A DNA stretch of 37,436 nt from Desulfobacteraceae bacterium (GCA_003818505.1 RPRI01000038.1:1-37436), one strand, 5' to 3'; positions 24,321 to 32,961 are shown, counted from the first letter of the stretch. The notes: a model not told the origin generated them from the sequence alone. Translations and numbers: made by a program.

Positions 24321-26669
24321 ATGATTCAACAGCAATCTCAGATCGATTTGGGCACAGAAAAGCTCCCGGAGATTCTTCCTGTTCTGCCTTTGTTCGATTC
24401 CTCTCTTTATCCTAAGATGGTATTACCGCTTGTGGTAATGCAGGGAGGATCGGTACAGCTTGTTGACGAGGCAATGTCGAAAGACCGGATTGTGGGGCTG
24501 CTTGCATCAAAAAAGGCGAGCAAAGAGGCTGAAGATCCGAAAGCAGATCTTTACTCCGTCGGAACAAGCGCTTTGATTTTAAGGATGGCCAAGTCGGACG
24601 ACAATAATGCACAGCTTCTCGTTCAGGGACTCGGAAGATTCAGGGTTCTGGAATTTATTGACGGTAAACCCTATCTGCAGGCCCGGGTTGAGCACATAAA
24701 AGATAAAGAATCGAAAGGAAAAGAAACAGAAGCTCTTGTTTCAAACCTTTTAACCCTCTTTGCAAGAATAGTCGAGCTTACTCCCGGTCTTCCGAAGGAT
24801 ATGGCAAACATGGCGAAATCGATACAGGAGCCGGGAATCCTGGCCGACATGGTTGCCTCGCTCATTAACAGTGCCTCGGAGGAAAAACAGAAAATACTGG
24901 AAACAGACGATGTTCGGAAGAGATTAAAAGAGGTTACAAGGCAGGTTAACCATCACCTTGAAATACTTGAGCTGGGCAATAAGATACAATCCCAGGTCAA
25001 GGGGGATATGGAAAAAAGCCAGCGGGAATATTATCTGCGCCAGCAGATGAAAGCAATCAGGGAGGAACTTGGCGAAAAAGATGATGCGGCGGTTGAAGTT
25101 GACGATTACAGGACAAAGGTAAAAGATAAGAATCTCCCTCCGGAAGCGCTTAAAGAAGCGGAACGGGAATTGAACCGCCTTTCACGCATGCATCCGTCGT
25201 CCGCTGAATATACCGTGGCATCAACGTACTTAGACTGGCTCACAACTCTTCCCTGGAATGAAAGCACAAAGGATAATCTTGATATAAAAAAGGCAAGAAA
25301 AGTCCTGGATGAAGATCATTTCGGGCTTGATAAGGCAAAGAAGCGCATTATCGAATTTCTTGCGGTGCGAAAGCTGAAGCCTGAATCGAAGGGGCCGATT
25401 CTTTGCTTTGCCGGACCTCCGGGAACCGGCAAAACTTCTCTCGGGAAATCCATTGCCAGAGCCCTTGGCAGGAAGTTTATCCGTATATCTCTCGGTGGTG
25501 TTCGTGATGAAGCTGAAATCAGGGGCCACAGGCGCACATACGTCGGCGCTCTTCCGGGTCGTGTAATCCAGGGAATAAGAAGCGCCGGATCGAATAACCC
25601 GGTTTTCATGCTGGATGAAATAGACAAGGTTGGGAGCGATTTTCGCGGAGATCCTTCATCGGCTCTTCTTGAGGTGCTCGATCCCGAGCAGAACTATTCG
25701 TTTTCGGACCACTATCTCGATGTTTCATTTGACCTTTCGAAGGTAATGTTCATTACAACGGCAAACGTACTGCATACAATTCCGCCTGCCTTAAGAGACA
25801 GGATGGAGGTCCTGGAGCTTCTGGGATACACGGAAGATGAAAAAATTAAGATTGCCGGACGGTACCTTGTTCCCCGCCAGCGGAAGGCGCACGGCCTCAA
25901 ATCGGACCAGATATTATTCACGAATGGAGCGGTAAGACGCATCATTACCGGCTACACCCGTGAAGCCGGATTAAGGAACCTCGAGAGAGAAATTGCAACG
26001 ATATGCAGGGGTGTTGCAACGAAAATAGCAGAGGGAGATGCTGGAAGTGTTGAAATAAAAGTTCAGAACATAGCCAAATATCTTGGTCCTGAACGGATAT
26101 ATCCCGAAGTGCTTGCAAGAACATCCGTACCGGGTGTTGCCATAGGTCTTGCATGGACCCAGACAGGCGGAGAAATACTTTTTGTTGAAGCTACAGCCAT
26201 GAAAGGGAAAAAGGGACTCATACTTACCGGGCAGCTCGGAGACGTGATGAAGGAATCCGCAACTGCTGCCCTGAGTTTTATAAGAACAAATGCAGCAGCT
26301 TTGGGTATTGATGAGGAATATTTCGAAAATCATGAGATACACGTTCATGTTCCGGCAGGAGCAATCCCTAAAGACGGCCCTTCTGCCGGCGTAACAATGC
26401 TTACTGCCTTATATTCGCTCTTAAAAAACAAACCGATAGAAAAATATCTTGCCATGACCGGCGAGATCACCCTGAGAGGGCAGGTGCTTCCTGTCGGAGG
26501 AATAAAAGAGAAGGTTCTTGCGGCCCATAATATCGGAATAAAGACTCTTATCCTGCCGAAGTGGAATGAAAGAGATATTGAAGAGATACCCAAGAAGGTG
26601 CAGAAAGAGATAAATTTTCATTTTGTTGAAAAGATGCTGGATGTGCTCAAAATAGCTGTTGAAAAATGA
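24321..26669 (+). CDS. lon: ATP-dependent protease Lon
   Basis: A 782-residue protease of normal LonA length. The N-terminal substrate domain (LPVLPLFDSSLYPKMVLPL) is followed by a coiled-coil stretch (QREYYLRQQMKAIREELGEK). The AAA+ module has Walker A GPPGTGKTS at about residue 362 and Walker B PVFMLDEIDKVG, and the C-terminal peptidase has the catalytic Ser in KDGPSAGVTM (near 680) and Lys in GGIKEKVLAAH. It degrades damaged and regulatory proteins in the cytoplasm. GGAGG lies just before ATG 24321; an in-frame TTG at 24309 would put the ribosome site inside the gene. Confidence 0.97.
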   Translation: MIQQQSQIDLGTEKLPEILPVLPLFDSSLYPKMVLPLVVMQGGSVQLVDEAMSKDRIVGLLASKKASKEAEDPKADLYSVGTSALILRMAKSDDNNAQLLVQGLGRFRVLEFIDGKPYLQARVEHIKDKESKGKETEALVSNLLTLFARIVELTPGLPKDMANMAKSIQEPGILADMVASLINSASEEKQKILETDDVRKRLKEVTRQVNHHLEILELGNKIQSQVKGDMEKSQREYYLRQQMKAIREELGEKDDAAVEVDDYRTKVKDKNLPPEALKEAERELNRLSRMHPSSAEYTVASTYLDWLTTLPWNESTKDNLDIKKARKVLDEDHFGLDKAKKRIIEFLAVRKLKPESKGPILCFAGPPGTGKTSLGKSIARALGRKFIRISLGGVRDEAEIRGHRRTYVGALPGRVIQGIRSAGSNNPVFMLDEIDKVGSDFRGDPSSALLEVLDPEQNYSFSDHYLDVSFDLSKVMFITTANVLHTIPPALRDRMEVLELLGYTEDEKIKIAGRYLVPRQRKAHGLKSDQILFTNGAVRRIITGYTREAGLRNLEREIATICRGVATKIAEGDAGSVEIKVQNIAKYLGPERIYPEVLARTSVPGVAIGLAWTQTGGEILFVEATAMKGKKGLILTGQLGDVMKESATAALSFIRTNAAALGIDEEYFENHEIHVHVPAGAIPKDGPSAGVTMLTALYSLLKNKPIEKYLAMTGEITLRGQVLPVGGIKEKVLAAHNIGIKTLILPKWNERDIEEIPKKVQKEINFHFVEKMLDVLKIAVEK

Positions 26670-26762
26670 CGTCTCCGTAAATATCTGAAAAGACTGGATA
26701 GAGCGGGTGCTTCACCACCTGCCCCGCTTTCGCGGGAATGACGATACAGATAGAATCAAGGC

Positions 26763-26820
26763 TTCCAACGAGTTCGTCGAATATAGATTGCCGCAAAGCG
26801 GCATAAAATTGCTTTTTACA
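26763..26820 (+). repeat. 58-bp dispersed element with covarying hairpin, copy 2
   Basis: It begins TTCCAACGAGTTCGTC and contains GCCGC-AAA-GCGGC, then ATAAAATTGCTTTTTACA. See copy 1 at 21675-21732. It sits between lon and the RlpA gene, preceded by a second hairpin CCCGC-TTTC-GCGGG near 26728-26741. Confidence 0.5.
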
Positions 26821-26859
26821 ATTTCATCAAACATAACGAGTTTTTAATAAGCGGAATAG

Positions 26860-27612
26860 ATGAAATTTGATACAAGATTAATTTTCATAAAATATTTTCC
26901 GATATGGATTATTCTTCTTTTATTCCTGTGCAGCTGTTCTGCAGGCAGGTCGCCTTCGCCTGTTTCCCGTCCCGCCCCTGGATATCCGAGACCGTATCAG
27001 GTTTTCGGGAAATGGTACCAGCCTGTTCCTGATTCAGGGGGTTTTCGCGAACGCGGGCTTGCATCCTGGTATGGCAAGGATTTTCACGGCAAAAAGACCG
27101 CAAATGGTGAAACCTATAATATGCATGAAATGACGGCCGCCCATAAGACTCTGCCTCTCGGCACATATGTTGTGGTATTGAACCTTGATAACGATAAGGA
27201 AACCGAGGTCAGGATCAATGACAGGGGTCCCTTTGTAAGAGGCAGGATAATCGATCTTTCATATGAAGCAGCAAGGAGAATCGGCGTGGTCGGCCCAGGC
27301 ACGGCGTCTGTTGAGATAACCGCCGTAGGTCAGGAAGTCAAATCTGCTACTGATAGGGTTGTTCCCGTAGATTACAATAAAGGCAATTTCACTTTCCAGA
27401 TCGGGGCTTTTATAGATAAAACAAACGCCGAAAAGCTTAGGAACAAACTCGATGAAAAATATCAGAATGCGCATATAACCGTTTATGACAGCGGGGATAG
27501 AATTTATTACAGAGTGCGGGTTGGAAAATGCTCGAACCTTTCAACGGCTGCAGAATATGAGAAACTTCTGACAAAAGACGGATATACCGACGTCTTTACG
27601 GTTGCGGAATAA
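26860..27612 (+). CDS. rlpA: RlpA-family lipoprotein with SPOR domain
   Basis: A 250-residue outer-membrane lipoprotein. The signal ends in lipobox LCSC (modified Cys26). A Pro-rich linker leads to the RlpA double-psi beta-barrel (about 65-160: GLASWYGKDFHGKKTANGE, MTAAHKTLPLGT, VRINDRGPFVRGRIIDLS), with the catalytic-type Asp in NDRGPF. A C-terminal SPOR domain (about 175-250: FTFQIGAFIDKTNAEKL and YYRVRVGKC) binds denuded glycan at the division septum. RlpA is a lytic transglycosylase on such glycans in Pseudomonas. It appears to be a single gene. Confidence 0.92.
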   Translation: MKFDTRLIFIKYFPIWIILLLFLCSCSAGRSPSPVSRPAPGYPRPYQVFGKWYQPVPDSGGFRERGLASWYGKDFHGKKTANGETYNMHEMTAAHKTLPLGTYVVVLNLDNDKETEVRINDRGPFVRGRIIDLSYEAARRIGVVGPGTASVEITAVGQEVKSATDRVVPVDYNKGNFTFQIGAFIDKTNAEKLRNKLDEKYQNAHITVYDSGDRIYYRVRVGKCSNLSTAAEYEKLLTKDGYTDVFTVAE

Positions 27613-27972
27613 TGACGGCTTCGTAAAAAGTCATCGCAATAGTAGAGCAAATCCATTTTCTGCGACCAGTTTTTGATTATCTGCGTCTACGTTTCTCAAT
27701 GCGGCCAATAAAACCCAACCGACTCGTATCTTCGTACCGCTTCCAGTAACGGCATTAAGAAAGCCGCCACATGTTCGATAACAGTATCGAGGTCACCGGG
27801 TACATCCTCAGATTGGGATTAATGGATAAATGCCCGCTACAGGCTCTGCTTTTGCGCATCTTTCCGGAATTGGTGAATTCAACTTCAAAGTGCACCATTT
27901 AAGATAACCATAAGAAATGAGAGGGTATCTGGTAGTATAAGAAGCATAACCGATATTATGTGCGTTCATTGT
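27613..27972. other. 360-bp gap with end-like repeat motif and a possible AbiEii remnant
   Basis: The gap opens with TGACGGCTTCGTAAAAAGTC (27613-27632), resembling the outer end of the 17372-17526 element. On the minus strand, 27794 down to TGA 27696 codes a 32-residue stretch (DLDTVIEHVAAFLMPLLEA, then FYWPH). Its pattern resembles the C-terminal part of AbiEii/AbiGii nucleotidyltransferase toxins, without a start or the rest of the gene. The remnant call is weak. No intact gene is present. Confidence 0.3.
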
Positions 27973-28821
27973 TTATTGGGTTGACCTTGAATCCTGAATG
28001 GCCGTAATAACTATTTCCGGATCGACTTCAATTCCGGTCCACAGGGCAAAAGTGCTCCTTGCCTGATTGGCAACGGAAGAGAGACCATCCATAAACGGGA
28101 TGCTTTTGCTTTGGGCCATCTCCTTCCAGAAATTACGGGGGCGACCGTAATTAAGATCAATTACCATTTCACAATGCGGTAAATTAAGGCGGTTCACTAT
28201 TTCGACCAATTCAGGCGCCTCATCAGGACTGGATACCGATGTCGCATTGATCACAAGACTGACCGGAAGGTGTTGATCCGAAAGCGTGTCCAGCATTACG
28301 GCCTCTCCTCCTATCTGTTTGACGATAGCGCGGACCTTGCCTTGACTCCGGCCGGTGACAAGAATCGGATTTGCATGAACCCAGTTGAGGATGAAGATAA
28401 CCGCTCTGGCTGCACCACCCGTCCCGAATACAAGCGCCGGTTTGCCTGAGGCATCCAGGCCGGCTTCTTTCAGGGCGTCCATGAAGCCGATGGCGTTTGT
28501 GTTATATCCTTTGAGTTTATTCCCCTTTCGGACAATCGTGTTAATTGATCCGATAATGGTCGCACCTTCGGAGAGTTCGTCGAGGTAAGGGATCATTGTT
28601 TCTTTGTAGGGAGTGGTGACGTTTGCACCGGCTATATTCAATCTTCTGATTTCTTTTATCGCCTCGCTTAACTTCCCGGGGCTGATCACAAACGGCTCAT
28701 AAGTCCCTGTTACGCCGGCTTTCTTCATGATTGCGGAAAATATCTCAGGGGCTTTTGTATGCAATACCCTCTCATCGCCCAATAAATAAAATTTGTTTTC
28801 GATCTGCGATTTTTCTGAAAT
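27973..28821 (-). CDS. Variant shikimate dehydrogenase (AroE family), probable ATT start
   Basis: A protein of about 282 residues. The substrate domain has NVTTPYKE (catalytic Lys73) and GSINTIV. The NADP-binding domain has FGTGGAARAVIF near 128. Two hallmarks are changed: the HS-x-SP substrate loop reads HTKAP (21-25) and the catalytic Asp of NTD is Asn109 (YNTNAIG). Activity on shikimate may therefore be weak or shifted. The best start is unusual: AAGGAG lies 8 nt before ATT 28821, giving MSEKSQIENKFYLLGD, which keeps the first strand. TTG 28782 is the next standard start but cuts that strand off, and no ATG fits. It has no close same-strand neighbour. Confidence 0.8.
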   Translation of the reverse strand: MSEKSQIENKFYLLGDERVLHTKAPEIFSAIMKKAGVTGTYEPFVISPGKLSEAIKEIRRLNIAGANVTTPYKETMIPYLDELSEGATIIGSINTIVRKGNKLKGYNTNAIGFMDALKEAGLDASGKPALVFGTGGAARAVIFILNWVHANPILVTGRSQGKVRAIVKQIGGEAVMLDTLSDQHLPVSLVINATSVSSPDEAPELVEIVNRLNLPHCEMVIDLNYGRPRNFWKEMAQSKSIPFMDGLSSVANQARSTFALWTGIEVDPEIVITAIQDSRSTQ

Positions 28822-29020
28822 TGGATAATCTCCTTTAATTATATATATACGGATTAATTTAACTTACCCACTTAATATTTGCAACCGAATATCGCAGACT
28901 TCTGCAACTCCCGGCCGGCTTTAACCCAATTATGAATTGCTTTCCCCATATTAAGGGCGATATCGGGAACGCGCTTTACATGCATAGTTTATAGCCCGAA
29001 TATTTTACTATCAGTATGAC

Positions 29021-29224
29021 ATGCCAGGAAAGGCAAGCGTTGATGAAGATGGAACTCTTTATCATATCATTGGCGACGCCTACGGCGTCAACAACCAGGC
29101 CATTGGACACCGATGTTACTCGCTTGCATGTGCCTTCGGCACCCGCAAGCTTCGTTCCACGGGTCAACGCCGCATTATCCGGGGAATCGGGCGGGCCAGG
29201 TTATTTAAGGATGATACCGGATGA
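29021..29224 (+). pseudogene. REP-associated transposase (Y1_Tnp) remnant with hairpins
   Basis: ATG 29021 opens MPGKASVDEDGTLYHII, which fits the conserved N-terminus of REP-associated HUH transposases (M-x-R-K-x-R-x-D/E-x-x-G-x-x-Y/H-H-V/I). It then loses all resemblance. What follows is two strong hairpins: GACGCC-TAC-GGCGTC (29075-29089), and a GCTTGC/GCAAGC stem with an inner TGCC-TTC-GGCA (29122-29150). These look like the REP-type palindromes such enzymes act on, apparently fused to a deleted transposase. The surrounding 28822-29440 gap contains no intact gene. Confidence 0.4.
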
Positions 29225-29440
29225 AATAATTTTCCGGGTCGGATTGGGCCTGCCGGAAAAGGAACAAAACCGGATGGCGGATGTTTGTGCCTTCTTAAAA
29301 TTGACAGAAAGGCCGATTAATGCGATACGGTAAAATGTGAAAAGCAAATTCTTATCTTTATGATCGATACAAAAAAGAGCGTGAAGAGACCATCAAAAAA
29401 TCCCCATAGCTGCCGGTAATACCGGGAAAGAAATCCGTTT

Positions 29441-29809
29441 ATGAAATTCACTTTTGCACACAATAATTTTAACGTATTGAATTTGGAAAAAAGCCTCGAT
29501 TTCTACAAAAAGGCGCTGCAACTGACTGAAGCCAGAAGGCGTGAAGCGCCTGACGGGAGTTTTACCCTTGTTTTCTTAAGCGATGGCCATGTGCCGCACC
29601 AGCTCGAATTAACCTGGCTCAGAGACCGGAAGGCGCCTTATAATCTCGGTGATAACGAATTCCATCTGGCTCTTATGGTTGACGATTTTGCGGGCGCCCA
29701 TGCCCTGCATGAAAAAATGGGTTGTATCTGTTATGAAAACAAGGCGATGGGAATCTACTTTATCAATGATTCGGACGATTACTGGGTAGAAATTGTCCCC
29801 AAAAGATGA
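29441..29809 (+). CDS. Glyoxalase I-like VOC metalloenzyme
   Basis: A 122-residue vicinal-oxygen-chelate protein with two beta-alpha-beta-beta-beta modules. The four metal ligands of glyoxalase I are present: H7 (FAHNNFNVLNLEKSLDFY), E56 (HQLELTW), H75 (NEFHLALMV) and E117 (YWVEIVP). The length is close to bacterial lactoylglutathione lyases, so methylglyoxal detoxification is the likely role. Organisms of this kind may use another thiol than glutathione. A hairpin CCGGT-AAT-ACCGG lies at 29413-29425, just upstream of the start, and the ribosome site is weak. Confidence 0.88.
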   Translation: MKFTFAHNNFNVLNLEKSLDFYKKALQLTEARRREAPDGSFTLVFLSDGHVPHQLELTWLRDRKAPYNLGDNEFHLALMVDDFAGAHALHEKMGCICYENKAMGIYFINDSDDYWVEIVPKR

Positions 29810-30177
29810 TGTGGGTGGCTGATGACACACCAGGAGGAGAGGGGCACGTTCATTAATATATCAGTCATGCTGCAATTCGGACTATTCTCCTAAAAAGCTT
29901 ATCAGCATGCGTTATTCCCGGGATATTAATCAGTTTCCATCCGGAAATGGCCTTTTTGTGCGATCTAAAGTGTCAATCCGCTGGATTACTTGTGCGGCAC
30001 AGATTGCGTATGCCTTAAGCGCAATCCCTTGTTTTCTTGAGCTTGCCCGAAATTGCCTATTTCCGAATTGGAAACTTAACTGTGTCCGAGCTTGGTTTCC
30101 GGATGGACACTAATTCATATTTTCTGACCGGAATGCTCATAAGACGGATTTGAAGCTGTTTTTAAATATAACCCGAT
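29810..30177. other. 368-bp gap without a recognisable gene
   Basis: The longest frame here is a 68-codon one at 29907-30113 with no ribosome site, no domain pattern and mixed composition. No tRNA, terminator or clear repeat was found. It separates the VOC gene from the convergent end of the LysR gene. Confidence 0.4.
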
Positions 30178-31044
30178 CTACCCGGACCGTAATGAAGTCC
30201 AAAGCAGATCAATCAGATTGTATTTAGGGTTGTCCACCCTGGCAATGATGCCTCCTTCGCGTATTAATGGCGGAAGACCGAATGGCACACATTTTAGTGT
30301 ATTGCGATGCATTTTGGTCAAGAAATGCTCTTGCACGATACCAACGCCAAGCTTGTTTTTCACCATGATCAATATACTCTCATAATCATCCAGTTCCATT
30401 ACAGTTTTTAATTGAAGGCCGCGCTTGTCTATTTCACGATCCATCACGGTTTGAGTCAGCAGGTGCGGCTTAAACCGTATGTATGGTCCGCGTTCCAGCA
30501 GATCTTCATCCGTATTGCCCGGATAGTGATTTGGCGCAACCACATAGTATTTTTCCGACGAATACGGCAACCAGAGTAGTCCTTTTGGAAGTTCCAGCGG
30601 CCCGACTCCCAGCGCGGCATCGAGCTTCCCGTCCGCAACTTCCCGGGAAAGAAGGCTTGACACTCCCTGGGTATAAATGAGCTGGATCGTTACGCTCGGA
30701 TGAATTTCCCTTATTGATAAAAGAGCGTCTGCAAGAACATCTGTTATGGCGCTCCGGACGTAACCCAATACGATACATCCGGTAACCTCACTTTGATGCC
30801 GGTGTGATTTGTAATCATCGAAAATTCTCAGCATATTTCGCGCCGCAATAATCAGTTCGGCGCCTTCTTTTGTAATGCTGATAGGCCTAGTGGTTCTGTC
30901 AATAAGTGTGCAACCCAACTCTTCCTCAAGGTCCTTGATTTGCTGACTTACAGCTGACTGTGTCAGGTTTACCGATTTGGAAGCCGCTGTTATGCTGTTC
31001 AGATGTGCGGCGGCAACGAAGGATTTCAGTTTTTGAAGGTCCAT
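30178..31044 (-). CDS. LysR-family transcriptional regulator
   Basis: A 288-residue LTTR with the N-terminal winged helix (residues 1-60: LQKLKSFVAAAHLNSITAAS, VNLTQSAVSQQIKDLEEELG, LIDRTTRPISITKEG) and a C-terminal effector-binding domain (about 90-285). It is divergent from the TAXI TRAP transporter operon, the classic LTTR layout, so it probably controls that operon in response to the transported compound or a derivative. A candidate T-N11-A box lies at 31138-31152 between them. Confidence 0.94.
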   Translation of the reverse strand: MDLQKLKSFVAAAHLNSITAASKSVNLTQSAVSQQIKDLEEELGCTLIDRTTRPISITKEGAELIIAARNMLRIFDDYKSHRHQSEVTGCIVLGYVRSAITDVLADALLSIREIHPSVTIQLIYTQGVSSLLSREVADGKLDAALGVGPLELPKGLLWLPYSSEKYYVVAPNHYPGNTDEDLLERGPYIRFKPHLLTQTVMDREIDKRGLQLKTVMELDDYESILIMVKNKLGVGIVQEHFLTKMHRNTLKCVPFGLPPLIREGGIIARVDNPKYNLIDLLWTSLRSG

Positions 31045-31137
31045 GATTTTGTGCCTGATTTAATGCAAAAAACATGTTTTTTAGCTCGATTTTGGTGCGG
31101 ATTCGGTCGCGGCATAATCCGCTTCTCACAACAATAT

Positions 31138-31152
31138 ATTAGAAATGTTAAT
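31138..31152 (+). promoter_or_regulatory. Candidate LysR box in the divergent promoter region
   Basis: ATTAGAAATGTTAAT is an inverted repeat (ATTA-N7-TAAT) that fits the LTTR T-N11-A consensus. It lies 93 nt from the LysR start and 160 nt from the TAXI receptor start. The region is AT-rich, so chance occurrence is possible. Confidence 0.35.
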
Positions 31153-31311
31153 AATGTAAATAAGAATAATTTGTTTTACTTTTGATATCTTGCAATGATA
31201 ATAATTTTTATGACAGGTTTAAAAAATGGCAATCCGATTTGCTGTAAACTGTTTCCAACAAACAAGTCACTCTTTGACGTACAGTGGCAAACAAAAAAGG
31301 AGGCAATGATA

Positions 31312-32271
31312 ATGAAGAAAGCGGCATTTTTTACTTTGGCTCTCTTGGTATTCAGTCTGTTTCTGATCGGTGAGGTCTGCGCTCAGACACGCCTGGTAGT
31401 CAAATCGGCGAGGGCAGGAACTTCCTACTATGCCCTGGCCATCGGGATGGCAAAGGCCATCTCAACCGTTCCCGGGATCGAAGCCTCTGTAGAGGAAAGC
31501 CTCGGCTCCGTGGCCAATGTCAAGGAGGCAAGGACGCGAAGCCATTTCATCTTCACCTCCACCTCGGATCTCATCGCACAGGCTTTCAAAAAAGCAAAAC
31601 CTTTTGAAGAGGGCGGATATGAAAGGATCCGGACTCTGTGGGCCGTCCCCGGAGTTACCATGCACTGGGTCGTGAGAGAGGATAGCGGAGTCAAAACCAT
31701 CCGGGATCTCGCAGGCAAAAGATTCATTCCGGGAGGAATCGGAACATCTACCGAAAGATTGACTAAACTTATCTTAAAGACTTATGGCCTCGAAGGGAAA
31801 GTAGACCTTCCTGCCGTTGATTTAAAGGAAGGCGTTGATGCGGTGGTCAACAGGAGAGCCGTCGGATTTACTACCGGTAGTCCATTCCCCACGCCAATGG
31901 TGATGGAGATCAAGGCGACAACCCCTGTCCGGCTCCTTGAAATAGGCGAGCAGGAATTTAAGAAGCTGCTCGAAGTCGATCCAACATATTCACTTACCAC
32001 TATTCCCGGAGGAACCTACAAGGGAATAGATAATGATGTGAGGACAGTGGCTTCTCCGGTTCTCGCCTATACCACAGATGACCTTCCCGAAGAGATTGCC
32101 TATAAGGTGACCAAGGCTTTCTGGGAAAACAAAAAGATTATGGCTGATGCCCACCCAATCGGCACAGGCATAGATGTCAATGGGGTTAAATATGGTTTGG
32201 CAAAGATTCATCCGGGAGCGCTCAAGTATTATAAAGAGGTTGGTATAGACATCCCGCCTTCCATGAAATAA
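31312..32271 (+). CDS. TAXI-family TRAP transporter solute-binding protein
   Basis: A 319-residue periplasmic receptor. The signal peptide (KKAAFFTLALLVFSLFLIG, cleavage after VCA at 24) is followed by the TAXI pattern: LVVKSARAGTSYYALAIGMA, then VEESLGSVANVKEARTRSHFIF, and GKRFIPGGIGTSTERL, with LTTIPGGTYKGIDNDVRTVA late in the protein. TAXI receptors deliver carboxylates to TRAP permeases driven by a sodium or proton gradient. The start is ATG 31312, 8 nt after AGGAGG; upstream in-frame starts lie outside the signal peptide. It is the first gene of a rightward operon; a strong hairpin separates it from the permease gene. Confidence 0.93.
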   Translation: MKKAAFFTLALLVFSLFLIGEVCAQTRLVVKSARAGTSYYALAIGMAKAISTVPGIEASVEESLGSVANVKEARTRSHFIFTSTSDLIAQAFKKAKPFEEGGYERIRTLWAVPGVTMHWVVREDSGVKTIRDLAGKRFIPGGIGTSTERLTKLILKTYGLEGKVDLPAVDLKEGVDAVVNRRAVGFTTGSPFPTPMVMEIKATTPVRLLEIGEQEFKKLLEVDPTYSLTTIPGGTYKGIDNDVRTVASPVLAYTTDDLPEEIAYKVTKAFWENKKIMADAHPIGTGIDVNGVKYGLAKIHPGALKYYKEVGIDIPPSMK

Positions 32272-32280
32272 TAAATATCT

Positions 32281-32322
32281 GAGGGACAGGAACAGCGTAC
32301 CTTACAGCTTTTCCTGTCCCTC
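32281..32322 (+). promoter_or_regulatory. Intercistronic hairpin between TRAP receptor and permease
   Basis: GAGGGACAGGA (32281-32291) and TCCTGTCCCTC (32312-32322) form a perfect 11-bp stem with a 20-nt loop, followed by TTTC. It starts 10 nt after the receptor stop. Such stems usually protect or partly terminate the receptor mRNA, giving more receptor than permease. The short T-run argues for partial rather than full termination. Confidence 0.7.
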
Positions 32323-32349
32323 TTTCAGAAAGGTTCAGGATATAATTTA

Positions 32350-32961
32350 ATGGAAAAAATCAATAAGATTATCGCCGCTGCCACCCTGTGCTTTTCCGTC
32401 CTTCTGGCGCTCTTTTCCCTGCTTCTTCCCGTTTATGCCTTCATACCGAATCTTATTGAGAGGTCGGTCCATTTGGGACTCGCCATACCGATCATCTTTT
32501 TGGCGGGGAAGGGATTAAAGAAAAAACGGACCCTCGCAGTAGACCTTTTTTTGACTGCCATTGGGCTGTTTCTCTGTATTTACATCATGGTCGACTTCGA
32601 AGGGGTTCTCAATCAGTTCGGAATCGTCAAAAATTCCTATCAGGTTCTTATGGGTCTGGCAATGGTGCTGATCGTGCTGGAATGTGCGCGCAGGATGATA
32701 AAGCCCGTGCTTCCCGCAATCACCCTTCTCTTCCTCCTCTATGCGCTTTATGGCCATCATATCCCCGGCTATTTTGGGCATGTGCAGTACGATCTTTCCC
32801 AGGTTGCGGGGATGCTCTATCTGACGACAGGAGGTGTCTGGGGCCAGCTCACGGGAATTTCGGCCGGCATTATTGCCATATTCGTCTTTCTGGGCGCATT
32901 TATCGGCTATACGGGAGGAGGAATCGGGTTCAGAAAAATCTCCGTTCGCCTTGCAGGGTGA
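32350..32961 (+). CDS. TRAP 4TM/12TM fused permease, N-terminal part (ends at in-frame TGA)
   Basis: The first 203 residues of a fused TRAP permease: four DctQ-like helices (about 8-30, 37-52, 62-80, 97-110), then the start of the DctM-like domain (AITLLFLLYALYGHHIPGYFG, TGISAGIIAIFVFLGAFIGYTGGG). The frame ends at TGA 32959-32961 right after ISVRLAG. The family continues there with a basic residue and GGP-x-KV, which is exactly what follows downstream in the same frame. One base change (for example CGA to TGA) explains the break. The ribosome site is weak (AGGA). Confidence 0.8.
   Translation: MEKINKIIAAATLCFSVLLALFSLLLPVYAFIPNLIERSVHLGLAIPIIFLAGKGLKKKRTLAVDLFLTAIGLFLCIYIMVDFEGVLNQFGIVKNSYQVLMGLAMVLIVLECARRMIKPVLPAITLLFLLYALYGHHIPGYFGHVQYDLSQVAGMLYLTTGGVWGQLTGISAGIIAIFVFLGAFIGYTGGGIGFRKISVRLAG

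Noticed and set aside
26728-26741. CCCGC-TTTC-GCGGG hairpin after lon as a terminator
   Set aside because: It is a good stem but is followed by AATGACG and not a T-run; it may be part of a common intergenic repeat.
29907-30113. 68-codon frame between the VOC and LysR genes
   Set aside because: No ribosome site, no motif, no conserved composition.
32959-32961. TGA in the TRAP permease as a second selenocysteine codon
   Set aside because: The position is a basic cytoplasmic-loop residue in the family, not a redox Cys, and the nearby GGCAA-CCG-TTGCC stem lacks a G-rich loop at the right place.
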